From Parasediminibacterium sp046546515 (GTDB taxonomy: Bacteria; Bacteroidota; Bacteroidia; Chitinophagales; Chitinophagaceae): a DNA stretch of 64,000 nucleotides. The notes beneath the pieces were generated by a model. The model did not search any database. It saw only the letters and a program-made list of their open reading frames with translations, and was not told where the DNA came from. Position 1 is the first letter of the stretch. Each line of letters begins with the position of its first letter. The stretch is from contig NZ_JBKHKJ010000001.1 in assembly GCF_046546515.1 (NCBI RefSeq), positions 1 through 64,000 of the forward strand. The letters run 5' to 3'. A program made the position numbers and the translations under genes. Below are positions 1 to 9,076 of the stretch, in pieces.

Positions 1-73
1 TTAACTCAAAAAGCCTGAGCGATTAGTACAGACGACAACAATTACAAACTCAAATCAAAATACATCGGAAGAA

Positions 74-472
74 ATGGGTAATATTGAAACAGTAAAAAAA
101 ATGTATGAGCTTTTCGCTACCAGAGACAACAACGCAATTAGACAAATATTTGGCGAAAATATAAAATGGAACCAGATGAAAGGTTTTCCCGGTGGTGGAC
201 AACATATTGGAGCAGACGCAATATTTGAAAAGGTTTTTGGTGGGTTCAGACAAAATTGGACAGATTGGAAAGCAACAATTACTCGTTACATAGACAGCGG
301 TGACGGAGTTTTTGTTATTGGTTTTTATGAAGGAACTTTTAACACAACAGGAAAATATATGAAATCTGACTTTGCCTGTGAATACAAAGTAAAAGACGGA
401 AAAATAACCGAGTTCAATCAATATACCGACACATTTTTAATTGCACAGGCAATGGGACTAACTAAAGAGTAA
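74..472 (+). CDS. SnoaL/NTF2-like small protein
   Basis: 132 aa, no signal peptide. The pattern of an N-terminal helix beginning NIETVKKMYELFATRD, a KWNQMKGFPGGG loop and a beta-rich second half ending with EYKVKDGKITEFNQYTDT is typical of SnoaL-like polyketide cyclase/ketosteroid-isomerase-fold proteins of the NTF2 superfamily. These small cone-shaped proteins bind or isomerise hydrophobic ligands, and most have no known substrate. The length fits a single domain. The ATG lies in an A-rich leader without a clear ribosome binding site, which is normal in Bacteroidota. The gene stands alone, with 389 bp of non-coding sequence after it, and is AT-rich compared with the next gene, so lateral acquisition is possible. 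The fold call is fairly safe; no specific activity can be assigned. Confidence 0.75.
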   Translation: MGNIETVKKMYELFATRDNNAIRQIFGENIKWNQMKGFPGGGQHIGADAIFEKVFGGFRQNWTDWKATITRYIDSGDGVFVIGFYEGTFNTTGKYMKSDFACEYKVKDGKITEFNQYTDTFLIAQAMGLTKE

Positions 473-861
473 CAACAAACCCCGCTAAGATGGTGTTTTC
501 TGCTATGCTGATTGACGAATATGTACTAATCGTCTCCCCAGCTAGTCCACGTCAAGTTGCTGGCACAAGTCTATGACTTCTGCCCTTCGCTTCGTTCTTC
601 CCGTCCTTTCGAGGTACGAGAAATCTAACCTAACTGTAAGCCTGATTGCTTTTTGCAAGCAACCTAACAAGATAAATAGTTGCCTTTGTGCGGTGAGAAT
701 TCTCCTAACGTGGAAATGACGAAGGATGCAAAACCGAGATTGCAGCTTCCCGAAAGCTTATTTTTCCCTTATTTCCAATTTGGTAATGCGTTTCCGCTAA
801 CAAAAACGTATGTTGGCTGTTTATTAAGCAGTTGATTGGTTTACAACTTTAAAACATTTGA
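473..861. other. Non-coding region with repeat-like pieces
   Basis: No plausible gene is seen here. Positions 597-630 carry a motif (CTTTCGAGGTACGAGAAATC) that resembles both arms of the inverted repeat at 23320-23459, so it looks like a half copy of a dispersed repeat. The 11-mer CGATTAGTACA at 20-30 recurs inverted at 522-532, so it brackets the SnoaL-like gene. Around 790-816 there is a GCTAAC ... GTTGGC pair. These features suggest the SnoaL-like gene sits in a repeat-flanked module, but no clear attC site or transposon end can be defined. Confidence 0.4.
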
Positions 862-2406
862 ATGAATATCAATAAAATCATCACTTTAGGGGAATTGAAG
901 AAAAGTGGTTACCAACCGAAAAGCATCAAGGAAGAGGTAAGGAAAAACCTGATTGGCAAAATAAAAAACAAGGAAAACCCCTTTACGGGCATACTTGGCT
1001 ATGAGGATACCGTGATCCCCGATACCGAGCGGGCGTTGCTAAGCCGCCACAATATCCTGTTCCTTGGCTTGCGTGGGCAGGCAAAAACCAGGATGGCACG
1101 CCAAATGGTTGATTTGCTGGATGAATACATACCCATTATTGCAGGCAGCGAAGTAAATGACGATCCCCTTGCCCCATTGAGCAAATATGCAAAAGACAAA
1201 ATTGCCGAGCATGGCGACGACACGCCTGTACACTGGGTGCACCGCAGCGAACGCTATGGCGAAAAGCTTGCTACACCAGATGTAAGCGTGGCAGATTTGA
1301 TAGGCGATATTGACCCTATCAAGGCTGCCAACTTGCGTTTGAGCTTTGCAGACGAACAAGTGATACACTATGGCATAATCCCCCGTAGCAACCGTTGCAT
1401 TTTTGTGATTAATGAACTGCCCGATTTGCAGGCACGTATCCAAGTGGCATTGTTTAACATTTTGCAGGAAGGCGATATACAAATCCGTGGCTTCAAACTG
1501 CGGATGCCTCTGGATATTTTGTTTGTGTTCACTGCCAACCCAGAGGATTATACCAATAGGGGCAGCATTGTAACGCCTTTGAAAGACAGGATTGAAAGCC
1601 AAATATTAACCCATTACCCCAAAAGCATAGAAACATCGCTAGCTATTACCGAGCAAGAAGCGGATATTTTGCCTGAGCAGGAAGACAGGGTAAGCATCAG
1701 CGACTTGGTAAAACGCTTGATAGAGCAAATAGCTTTTGAAGCCAGGAGCAATGAATATGTAGATAAAAAAAGTGGCGTAAGTGCCAGGCTTACGATAGCT
1801 GCTTACGAAAACGCCATCAGCGCAGCAGAGCGCCGTGCCATTATACACAATGAAAAGCATACGCAGGTATGGGTAAATGACTTGATGGGCATTATACCTT
1901 CTATCACGGGTAAAATAGAGTTGGTGTACGAAGGAGAGCAAGAAGGCCCCTACCAAGTAGCTGTAAACCTGCTGGAAAGGTCTATCCGTACCCAGTTTGT
2001 ACAATACTTCCCCAATCCTGAACAAGCCAAGAAAAGGAAGCCTACAGGCAAGAAATCGGTGGATGAAAAAGAAGCAGAAAACCCTTACAAGCAAATAACC
2101 CGTTGGTTTGATGCGGGCAACCACCTTGATTTTTTACTGGATATGAAAGACAGCGACAAAATTGCTGCCTTATATAAAGTTGAAGGCTTGTATGGGTTTG
2201 TGAAAAAACACTTCCACGCCGCTAACGACTTAGAGAATGCTTTGTTAATGGAATTTGTTTTACACGGATTGTCTTCTTATTCTATCATAAGCAAAAAAAT
2301 GATTGACGGGAAAATTGCCTTTAAAGACTTGATGGGCAGCATGATAGATTTAGGAGGCATTAATTTTAATGATGATGACGAATTGACGGAAGATGATTTT
2401 AAATAA
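862..2406 (+). CDS. Magnesium-chelatase-like AAA+ ATPase
   Basis: 514 aa, cytoplasmic. A Walker A-like loop (FLGLRGQAKTRMARQ) lies near residue 68 and a Walker B-like strand (CIFVINELPDL) near residue 180. It is followed by QVALFNILQEGDIQIRG and LFVFTANPEDYTNRG, the usual helix-2-insert and sensor-1 region of the MoxR/ChlI clade. The C-terminal part is helical (lid and extension). Members of this clade act as chaperone-like ATPases, usually with a VWA-domain partner, loading metals or remodelling complexes. No VWA gene lies downstream here; the next gene is a convergent TerC protein. The Walker B acidic pair reads N-E rather than D-E, which I believe is a normal variant in this Bacteroidota family. 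The ATPase class is secure; the substrate is unknown. Confidence 0.85.
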   Translation: MNINKIITLGELKKSGYQPKSIKEEVRKNLIGKIKNKENPFTGILGYEDTVIPDTERALLSRHNILFLGLRGQAKTRMARQMVDLLDEYIPIIAGSEVNDDPLAPLSKYAKDKIAEHGDDTPVHWVHRSERYGEKLATPDVSVADLIGDIDPIKAANLRLSFADEQVIHYGIIPRSNRCIFVINELPDLQARIQVALFNILQEGDIQIRGFKLRMPLDILFVFTANPEDYTNRGSIVTPLKDRIESQILTHYPKSIETSLAITEQEADILPEQEDRVSISDLVKRLIEQIAFEARSNEYVDKKSGVSARLTIAAYENAISAAERRAIIHNEKHTQVWVNDLMGIIPSITGKIELVYEGEQEGPYQVAVNLLERSIRTQFVQYFPNPEQAKKRKPTGKKSVDEKEAENPYKQITRWFDAGNHLDFLLDMKDSDKIAALYKVEGLYGFVKKHFHAANDLENALLMEFVLHGLSSYSIISKKMIDGKIAFKDLMGSMIDLGGINFNDDDELTEDDFK

Positions 2407-2413
2407 TGTAAAA

Positions 2414-2453
2414 TTTTAGCCACAAAGGCACTAAGAAAATAGGGCACAAAAGC
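2414..2453. repeat. Half copy of GCCACAAAGGCAC repeat
   Basis: TTAGCCACAAAGGCACTAAG followed by GGGCACAAAAGC, just after the stop codon of the AAA+ gene. It matches one end of the dispersed palindromic repeat described at 26378-26539, 28001-28137 and 48445-48600. Confidence 0.6.
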
Positions 2454-2530
2454 ATAGGTTTATGTATGCCACTTCCTAAAATAGGTTAGCTAAAATTTAA
2501 ACACTATTAGTACCACTATGTTGCCGATTA

Positions 2531-3364
2531 CTACCTACCACTTTGTTTCCTTTCCGGAAAATTAAACAGCCAGCTAGTAATTATGGGAATTGTAAAAATA
2601 GAAACAGTGGCTATGGATGTCAATACATCGCCCCATACCATGGCGTGGCCTTCTGGTATAGGCAGCCCATTTGATTGCAGGCATTCAGCATCGCCCTCTA
2701 TAAATTTAGAAACATTGCTACAAGGGCTAAAATGAGCATATAATGAAAATAATAATTTTGCCCCTAGCAAAGCTATCACAGCGAATGCGGAAGTTTCTAA
2801 GAAAGGGTATTTCTCCATTAGGTTTACAAAAGCCTGCGCCACAAAACGCATGGCAAGCATACCCGTGAACACGCCTAGCCAAATAATAATAATATTCTTG
2901 GAAAAAGCTACGGCGGCAAAAACATTGTCTATGGAAAAAGCCATGTCCATCAGTTCTACCAATGCCACAGTGGCCCAAAAGCTGCCCATGTAGTTGATAA
3001 TTGCCCTGTATAGCCAATTGCCGCTTTTGTCAACGGCTTTCTTCCCGGTATCTTGTTGCTGCTTTTGCTTGCTACGCCACCAACCCCAAACAAGGTATAG
3101 GAGGTACCCCCCTCCCAAAGGTTTCAAAAACCAGAATTTTACTAGGAAAGTTGCAAAAAGCAATGCCAACCCCCTGAAAACATAAGCTCCTACAATACCA
3201 TATTTCAACGCTTTCTTACGTTGTTCCGTTGGCAAATCCATTACCATAGTAGCCAGCACGGCTGCATTGTCAACAGAAAGCAGGCTTTCTATAACAATCA
3301 AGCTAGCCACCATCAATAGCGATGGGATGGGGTTGTCAATAATCTGCCGCAGCAATTCTTGCAT
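2531..3364 (-). CDS. TerC family integral membrane protein
   Basis: 277 aa with about seven hydrophobic segments. Two conserved acidic signatures of the TerC/YceF-like family are visible in membrane segments: IESLLSVDNAAVLATMV near residue 25 and MDMAFSIDNVFAAVAF near residue 139. The pseudo-symmetric S-x-DN pair is the hallmark of the family, and its aspartates are thought to handle divalent metals. TerC proteins are linked to tellurite resistance and to manganese export or metal loading of secreted enzymes. The gene converges with the AAA+ ATPase and has its own promoter region of about 170 bp. Family assignment is good; the exact metal is unknown. Confidence 0.88.
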   Translation of the reverse strand: MQELLRQIIDNPIPSLLMVASLIVIESLLSVDNAAVLATMVMDLPTEQRKKALKYGIVGAYVFRGLALLFATFLVKFWFLKPLGGGYLLYLVWGWWRSKQKQQQDTGKKAVDKSGNWLYRAIINYMGSFWATVALVELMDMAFSIDNVFAAVAFSKNIIIIWLGVFTGMLAMRFVAQAFVNLMEKYPFLETSAFAVIALLGAKLLFSLYAHFSPCSNVSKFIEGDAECLQSNGLPIPEGHAMVWGDVLTSIATVSIFTIPIITSWLFNFPERKQSGR

Positions 3365-3385
3365 CTTTTTTAACTCTTTTTGCCA

Positions 3386-3428
3386 TTAAAAACAAGCCCG
3401 CCTGTTTGTTGCAACAAGTCGGGCTGGC
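3386..3428 (-). terminator. Likely terminator of sugar transporter gene
   Basis: On the minus strand AGCCCG ... CGGGCT arms enclose a short AT-rich loop, and the left side (plus strand AAAAAC) gives a U-run in the minus-strand transcript. It lies downstream of the transporter gene and before the TerC gene. Confidence 0.55.
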
Positions 3429-3537
3429 TATGCAAGATAAGTAACAATGCCGAATATTACTAGAATGAATAGGTGTATATAAAACCAAAACTTAGCAACA
3501 GTGCGTAGGCGATACACACTTAAGTGGTGGCCCACCA

Positions 3538-4773
3538 TTAATGTTTTACCTTATATAATTTAAACCCAAACATAAAAATGACAAAGTAGCAAATAATAGG
3601 CAGGTAATAGGCTTGGGCAATATCATGGTTAGCTATTAACCCCATAAAGTAAGGGAAACAAGCCCCACCAACTACACCCATAGAAATGAACGAAGATGCC
3701 TGCTGGGTATGGCTGCCCAAGTTCTTTAGGCCAAGGCTAAAAATGGTTGGGAACATGATGCTGAAAAAGAAATTAATCATAAACAATGCCCCGTAGGAAG
3801 CCCAGCCCCAGCCCTGTGCTACCAATATGCAGCAGATAATACTGCCAAATGCAAAAGCTGCCAGCAATTTGTTGGGGGCAATAAATTTCATGAGGAATGT
3901 GCCAACAAAACGCCCAATAGCCATCATAGCCATGAAGCCTGACATATAATTAGCTGCCACTTCGTCTGTAAAACCCATTACCTTATTGCCGTAATTGATA
4001 AAGAAACTCCATGTGCCAGCCTGTGCCGCCACATTGAAAAACTGTGCAATAGCCGCCCAAACAAAATGCGAGTGCTGATACAATTTCTTATTGGGTGCTG
4101 CATCCACATTCACAGCATCCAAATCAATTTCGGCAACAGAAACATGTGGGTCGATGAGGGTAGGTACTTTTATAAAGGAAAAGGCAATGGCGATGGACAA
4201 GATGAAAGCACCAAGGAATGGGTATAAAATTTTTACAGAATCTAGGTTATTGCTTTCATTGCCGCCACCTGTACGCAACATGAAATAACCCCCTATGGCT
4301 GGACCAACAATGGCCCCAACTGCATTAAAAGATTGGGCAAAATTCACCCGTTGGTCGCTCGTGCGCTGGTCGCCCAAGGATGCCGCAAAAGGGTGGGCAA
4401 CCGTTTCTAGAGTTGCCATGCCACAGCCAACTATAAATAAAGCAAAACGGAACATGCCAAACGACTCAGCGTTGGCAGCAGGGATAAACAAAAAACAGCC
4501 GCCAGCAAACAGCGAGAGCCCTAAAAGCACCCCTAATTTATAGCCAAAACGCTTCATGAAAATACCTGCTGGTATGCTCATAATAAAGTATGCACCAAAA
4601 ACAGATAATGGCACTAATGCAGATTGCGACTTGCTTAACCCTAATACCTTTTGGAAATGGCGAATCAATACATCGCTCATGCTGTGGCAGATACCCCACA
4701 GCATGAATAAGGAAGTAACAAATACAAACGTAACAATAAACCGTTTCTCGGTAAAAGCAGCTTTTGGGCTCAT
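3538..4773 (-). CDS. FucP/NagP-like sugar:H+ symporter (MFS)
   Basis: 411 aa, about twelve hydrophobic segments, no signal peptide. The layout matches the FucP/GluP branch of the major facilitator superfamily: an early MLWGICHSMSDVLIRHFQK segment, SAYFIMSIPAG-like text, and a long cytoplasmic loop near residue 205 between the two six-helix halves. Such proteins import a monosaccharide with protons across the inner membrane. It is the last gene of PUL 1, about 290 bp after the ROK sugar kinase, so it probably imports the sugar released by the PUL enzymes. The transported sugar (fucose, galactose, glucose or N-acetylglucosamine) cannot be read from sequence. Confidence 0.85.
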   Translation of the reverse strand: MSPKAAFTEKRFIVTFVFVTSLFMLWGICHSMSDVLIRHFQKVLGLSKSQSALVPLSVFGAYFIMSIPAGIFMKRFGYKLGVLLGLSLFAGGCFLFIPAANAESFGMFRFALFIVGCGMATLETVAHPFAASLGDQRTSDQRVNFAQSFNAVGAIVGPAIGGYFMLRTGGGNESNNLDSVKILYPFLGAFILSIAIAFSFIKVPTLIDPHVSVAEIDLDAVNVDAAPNKKLYQHSHFVWAAIAQFFNVAAQAGTWSFFINYGNKVMGFTDEVAANYMSGFMAMMAIGRFVGTFLMKFIAPNKLLAAFAFGSIICCILVAQGWGWASYGALFMINFFFSIMFPTIFSLGLKNLGSHTQQASSFISMGVVGGACFPYFMGLIANHDIAQAYYLPIICYFVIFMFGFKLYKVKH

Positions 4774-5064
4774 TTTTTTGAATCGTTAGAGAGTGAAAGG
4801 AAATTTTAAATTTTGTATTTTAAATTTTATATTAATCACCATATAGGCACATAGTAAGAAAAAAGAAAAATGCAATTGTTTCATTATTACAAAGGGCAAC
4901 ATAGGCTATTCATTATGGCTTCTTTTTTTAGAAAATCTATTTCATTTTAAAACCTATGTTGGACTTTTTTATAAGCTTGTGGCTTTTTATATTTTATAAT
5001 CTATGTAGCTATGTGTCTATCTTGGGAAATTATCAACAAAGAAATAAACTTGTGTTTACTCATT

Positions 5065-5961
5065 CTAAGAACCTGCTTGCAGCACTGCCGACTCCATCTT
5101 GAAGCAACAGGCACCGCCAATCAACAAAGCAGCTTCCCCCAAAATGGCTCTTTCTATTTTCGGCACTTTTACCAATACTTTAGAAAGGTTGCTTATTACA
5201 TCTAGCATAAACAAGTCCCAGCTAAGTGTAATGTTGCCACCTAATACCACTATATCGGGGTTTTCGCGCTGGATAAACTCGTATAAAAACCAAGACAAGG
5301 CATCACTAAATATTTTAAATGCTTTTACTGCGTTTTCATCTGTTTTTACTTTGTCTGCAATTTCTTTTACGTTTTCAGCAGTTTTGCCAGACAATTGATT
5401 ATAGGTTTTTACCAAACCCCTTGTAGATACGGCTTCTTCTATTTTATCTCCTTTGTATGGAAGCACGCTTAATTCCGCATCAATGGTAACCCCATCTTTG
5501 CTAATGGCAGAGCCTAAGCCCGTGCCTAATGTAATGCCAATGGCGTTTGTAAACCCTTTAGCAGCACCACAAAATACTTCCCCTTCCAAAAAAGCAGCGG
5601 CATCGTTTTTAAACCGTATCCTTTCGCCAGTAATATGCAATTTTTTGCTCAATAGCTGCCGGATGTCCATTTCATAAAGTGCCTCGTATTTGTTGAACCC
5701 TTTTATTAAGCAAATTCCATTCTCATAGTCAAAAGGTCCAGGCATGGCTATACCAATATTATAAAAAGAATTGGGGTGGCTATCTGCCACATCTGTAACA
5801 GTGCTTGCCCAAACCGCTATAATTTCCTCTGAAGAGGCATGAGGGTTTACTTTTTTGCGCACCTGCGTGTTTTGTATATAACGGGTATTTGCCAAATCTA
5901 TCAATCCCCCTGTAATGTGCGACCCCCCAATGTCTATCCCCAGCACAAATTTCTTATTCAT
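5065..5961 (-). CDS. ROK family sugar kinase
   Basis: About 298 aa, cytoplasmic. The N-terminal phosphate-1 motif KFVLGIDIGGSHITGGLID and the GITLGTGLGSAIS phosphate-2 segment are ROK/ASKHA signatures. FKNDAAAFLEGE is the typical catalytic-Asp region, and ENPDIVVLGGNITLSW lies near the C terminus. No N-terminal helix-turn-helix is present, so this is a kinase rather than a NagC/XylR-type repressor. The ROK cysteine-rich zinc motif (CxCGxxGC) is absent or degenerate. It would phosphorylate a hexose or aminosugar delivered by the neighbouring transporter. I chose the second Met (MNKKF); a start two codons upstream is equally possible. Confidence 0.83.
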   Translation of the reverse strand: MNKKFVLGIDIGGSHITGGLIDLANTRYIQNTQVRKKVNPHASSEEIIAVWASTVTDVADSHPNSFYNIGIAMPGPFDYENGICLIKGFNKYEALYEMDIRQLLSKKLHITGERIRFKNDAAAFLEGEVFCGAAKGFTNAIGITLGTGLGSAISKDGVTIDAELSVLPYKGDKIEEAVSTRGLVKTYNQLSGKTAENVKEIADKVKTDENAVKAFKIFSDALSWFLYEFIQRENPDIVVLGGNITLSWDLFMLDVISNLSKVLVKVPKIERAILGEAALLIGGACCFKMESAVLQAGS

Positions 5962-6197
5962 AACCACCTATTTTAATTGTCCCAATACCTAGCTTTATCA
6001 AAAGTAACATAAAGAAGCATAAACGTTTAACTTTTTATTGAAAAAATAGGATTTTGCATGTAAAAAAGCCTCCAAAAAACCTAGCAGATAGACCTTATTA
6101 TTTTTGACCCCACCCCTACCCCCACTCCAAAGCCGAGGGGAAGCCAAGCTCCGACAAAAAGCAAGAGCATGAATCTTGGCAACTTATTATTAGCGTT

Positions 6198-8510
6198 CTA
6201 CATTTTATATAAAACAACTGTTGTTTGCGCAGGCACCTTAATGGTTTCCAACTTCCCTATTTTTTTGCCGTCAACTAGGTTGATTGCATTGGCAAATGCT
6301 TTGGGCACAACTACCTCAAATTCTTTGTCTGTGGCAGCATTCATGGCCACTATGTAATTGCCATACTGCATTTTATAAAAATTTGCCCTGCCAGCAAGTG
6401 GGTGTTCCTGCCCAGTTTTATAAGGCACATCAACAGGTATTTTGGGGATAGGCAGCTTCTGACCGGCATTTGCAAGGTGCAAGTCATCGGGATATTTAAG
6501 CCCGCCGTTGGCAAAACCCATGTTTGTATAATCTGGCACGGTAAAAAACAGGCCGCTGCTGTCAAATTTTTCTTCAATGGCTATTGTAGCCACCCTATCG
6601 TAATTCGGTGTTAAATAATGAACCTTAGCCAAATTGTTGATTGCGTGCCTAGCTCGCCAATACAAAGAGGCATATAAAATTTCTTTGCCATTTTTTATAG
6701 CTACTACCCCGTCCTGCTCGTCTGCAAAAACAAAATCGGGCTGGTCCCAGCTCATCGGCAATTTATAGTTGGTGGGCTTTTGGGCTTTTGCCATTTCATA
6801 TTGATCCGGCACTTGCAGCAAGCCAATGGTTACCCGTAGCCCATTTTCCTTCATCCTTGCTTTCACCGTAGCAAAATATTGATTATCATCAAACATTTGT
6901 TGTACAAAGCCTATCAACTTAGGGTTCAAGGTAGCTGTTGCCATTTGCAATGGGCCGCCATCCCATGAAGGCCGCTGTGCGTAGGTAACATCACCGGGGT
7001 AGTGTGCATCCCTCCAGCCTACATGTGTTTCTTGGCGCATCGCCGCATATTTGTCATCGTCTAGCATAGGGTAGCGGAAATAAGAACGTGCCAAGGCAAT
7101 TTTCTCTACCTGTGCTTTTATTTTCTCGTCGCCGGGTAATTCTGGTTGTGGGCGAGTAGCTTCGTATATCTCGGCACACCAGTCTATCACTTCGCCATAA
7201 TTGCCTACAAAGCCCAATTCCTTCGTTAAGCCTTTTGCTGTCAATTGCCAGTAATCTGTACCCATGCTGTAGTTTGGCTTGCCATCTTCACCATCGCTGC
7301 CAGTCCATGGCTGCAAGCCTACTGCCTCGTACAGGTAGTGCAAAACATCTTTTTCGGGTATTGCATCGCTAGGGCTAATGTCCTCTAGGGCTTTATTTGC
7401 ATAATAAATGCCATACAAGTCCTTTATCATGGTTTGGTTGGTGTATTGCCTTCGGCTTTTTTGGTTCAGCCCCCTGGCATACAACAGCATTTCGTTATAA
7501 GCAGCCCTTCTTGTTATTTTATTTCCAGCACCATCGCTAATGCTTTCATCTAGTTTCTTTTTAAATGGCTCGTGCAATAAATGTATAGCCTGCCCTATCA
7601 TGCCTACCCCAAACCATTCTGGGTTTGGCGTGCTTGGGTCTGCAAAAGCCAATTTTGGGTTTGCTTTGTACACCTTATAAAAATCATCTATGCTATACAG
7701 CACCCTGTCGGCAAGTTCTTTATTATTGTAGCCAAAACTCCATTTTACACGATATGCTTTAGCCAATAACTGCATTTGTGGCTGGTTCAAAGGTTTTGCT
7801 CCTTTGATTAATTTATCAATTTCATTGTTTACACGTATTTTAACGGCATCCAACACCTCTGCACCGGGAAAAGGTCGCTTGGCATAAGCTGGCGGCACGC
7901 CTTGTTTTTCATCGGCAGGTGGCGTAAATGCCCCATCGGTATGGGTATATACTTTGTAAATGCCACGGGTATCTTCCACCATATCTTTTTGGTATTTGTC
8001 CCAAGTTTGGCCATAACCCCAAATCAACCCTTGGCTCCTTATTTCAAATGTTAGTTCTGTTTTGCCTTTTGTGAGGGACAATGGCAATAGCGTGGTGGTA
8101 TAATAAAACCGCTCGTTGTAAAAAGGGTAGTCGCTGCCAATATCCAGCATGTCTATATCGCCTAGGTGGCGGCTGCCTATCTGTTTGTCGCCGCAAACTA
8201 GATAAAGCCTATCGTGGCTAACATCGGAACCCCAAAAACGAACGGTGATATAATTTTGCATATCAGGGTTTACCTTGATGGTAAACGACATGCTGCCGCC
8301 CTGCCAGCCCTTTTCGGGCCTAGGCAGCAAAATCCTTGCTGTTTCACCCAATCCGCCTTTTATTTCTTTGCTCAATTCACCTGAAAAATGGTGGGCTTGC
8401 TCAGAGGCTGCATTGCCCAATATTAATTCATCGGTAACGCTGTTTTTACTTACTTGCCCATTTACTTGCAAGGCTGTCCATATAAATGCAAACAATACAA
8501 TTTTTTTCAT
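6198..8510 (-). CDS. Unrecognised secreted PUL protein, possible lyase
   Basis: About 771 aa from the chosen Met (MKKIVLFAFIW), which gives a clean signal peptide ending near VNGQ; a start 51 nt upstream would spoil it. Roughly the first 200 residues look like a beta-sandwich (alternating strands, NYITVRFWGSDVSHDRLYL). The middle is strongly helical with many aromatics (SFGYNNKELADRVLY, GTDYWQLTAKGLTKELGF), as in alpha/alpha-toroid enzymes. The end is beta-rich. I do not recognise the family. It sits between GH43 and the ROK kinase in PUL 1, which also encodes a GH88. GH88 acts on unsaturated uronides made by a lyase, and no known lyase is present, so a polysaccharide-lyase role is my inference. 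A hydrolase is also possible. Confidence 0.7.
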   Translation of the reverse strand: MKKIVLFAFIWTALQVNGQVSKNSVTDELILGNAASEQAHHFSGELSKEIKGGLGETARILLPRPEKGWQGGSMSFTIKVNPDMQNYITVRFWGSDVSHDRLYLVCGDKQIGSRHLGDIDMLDIGSDYPFYNERFYYTTTLLPLSLTKGKTELTFEIRSQGLIWGYGQTWDKYQKDMVEDTRGIYKVYTHTDGAFTPPADEKQGVPPAYAKRPFPGAEVLDAVKIRVNNEIDKLIKGAKPLNQPQMQLLAKAYRVKWSFGYNNKELADRVLYSIDDFYKVYKANPKLAFADPSTPNPEWFGVGMIGQAIHLLHEPFKKKLDESISDGAGNKITRRAAYNEMLLYARGLNQKSRRQYTNQTMIKDLYGIYYANKALEDISPSDAIPEKDVLHYLYEAVGLQPWTGSDGEDGKPNYSMGTDYWQLTAKGLTKELGFVGNYGEVIDWCAEIYEATRPQPELPGDEKIKAQVEKIALARSYFRYPMLDDDKYAAMRQETHVGWRDAHYPGDVTYAQRPSWDGGPLQMATATLNPKLIGFVQQMFDDNQYFATVKARMKENGLRVTIGLLQVPDQYEMAKAQKPTNYKLPMSWDQPDFVFADEQDGVVAIKNGKEILYASLYWRARHAINNLAKVHYLTPNYDRVATIAIEEKFDSSGLFFTVPDYTNMGFANGGLKYPDDLHLANAGQKLPIPKIPVDVPYKTGQEHPLAGRANFYKMQYGNYIVAMNAATDKEFEVVVPKAFANAINLVDGKKIGKLETIKVPAQTTVVLYKM

Positions 8511-9076
8511 GCAATTCATTTTGTTCTTTGAGTAATTGGCAAGTATGACTGAATAAAGCATAATCGTTTAATCAGAAGGGGATAAAAATATTTTTAATGA
8601 TTTTATGCAATTGAGCTATATGCTTAAATGTTATCTATAATCTCTCCCTTATTTCAACTATGCTATGGGCTACAGAAACCTCAGCGAATGGGCGTATGCA
8701 ATACTCCCCTACATGCAGGGTGTTTTTGCCAATTTAAACCTAGAAGGTAGGCTGTTCAGAATAGGCATAAACATCTTCGTACAGTTTTAAGCGAAGGTTT
8801 AACCACAAAGGACACAAAGTTTTTCGCAAAGAAGCACAAAGGATGCTCCCTTTTAGGTAAAACGTTTCACTTGCCCCCACCCCCCTAAAGTGGGCAAAGA
8901 AAACACAAAGAATGTTGCAGCTGGAATACTAAACAGTAAATGTACTTATGCGTAGAGTAGCTGAAAACCGTACGAAAACACTTCCTAGATTCTGAACAGC
9001 CTACCTAGAAGGTTTCCTAAAACCTTCTAGGTTTAAATTGGCAGAGGCTTTGAAACAACCATTTGAACATCACTTA
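8511..9076. repeat. Inverted-repeat-bounded element, non-coding
   Basis: No gene is seen. The core is 8731-9039. The left arm (8731-8763, containing CTAGAAGGTAGGCTGTTCAG) returns inverted at the right end (8990-9039), where a small palindrome is inserted in the arm. Immediately left, 8691-8712 reads GGGCGTATGCAATACTCCCC, a REP-like hairpin motif. A half copy of the CCACAAAGG repeat lies at 8801-8843. The same arrangement recurs at 23251-23599, so this is a mobile-type, MITE-like repeat rather than a unique regulator. Confidence 0.65.

Noticed and set aside
1039..1602. Minus-strand 187-aa open frame inside the AAA+ gene
   Set aside because: Opposite the clear Walker motifs of the real gene; cysteine/histidine-rich without any family.
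5065..5961. ROK transcriptional repressor
   Set aside because: No N-terminal helix-turn-helix; phosphate motifs of a kinase are intact.
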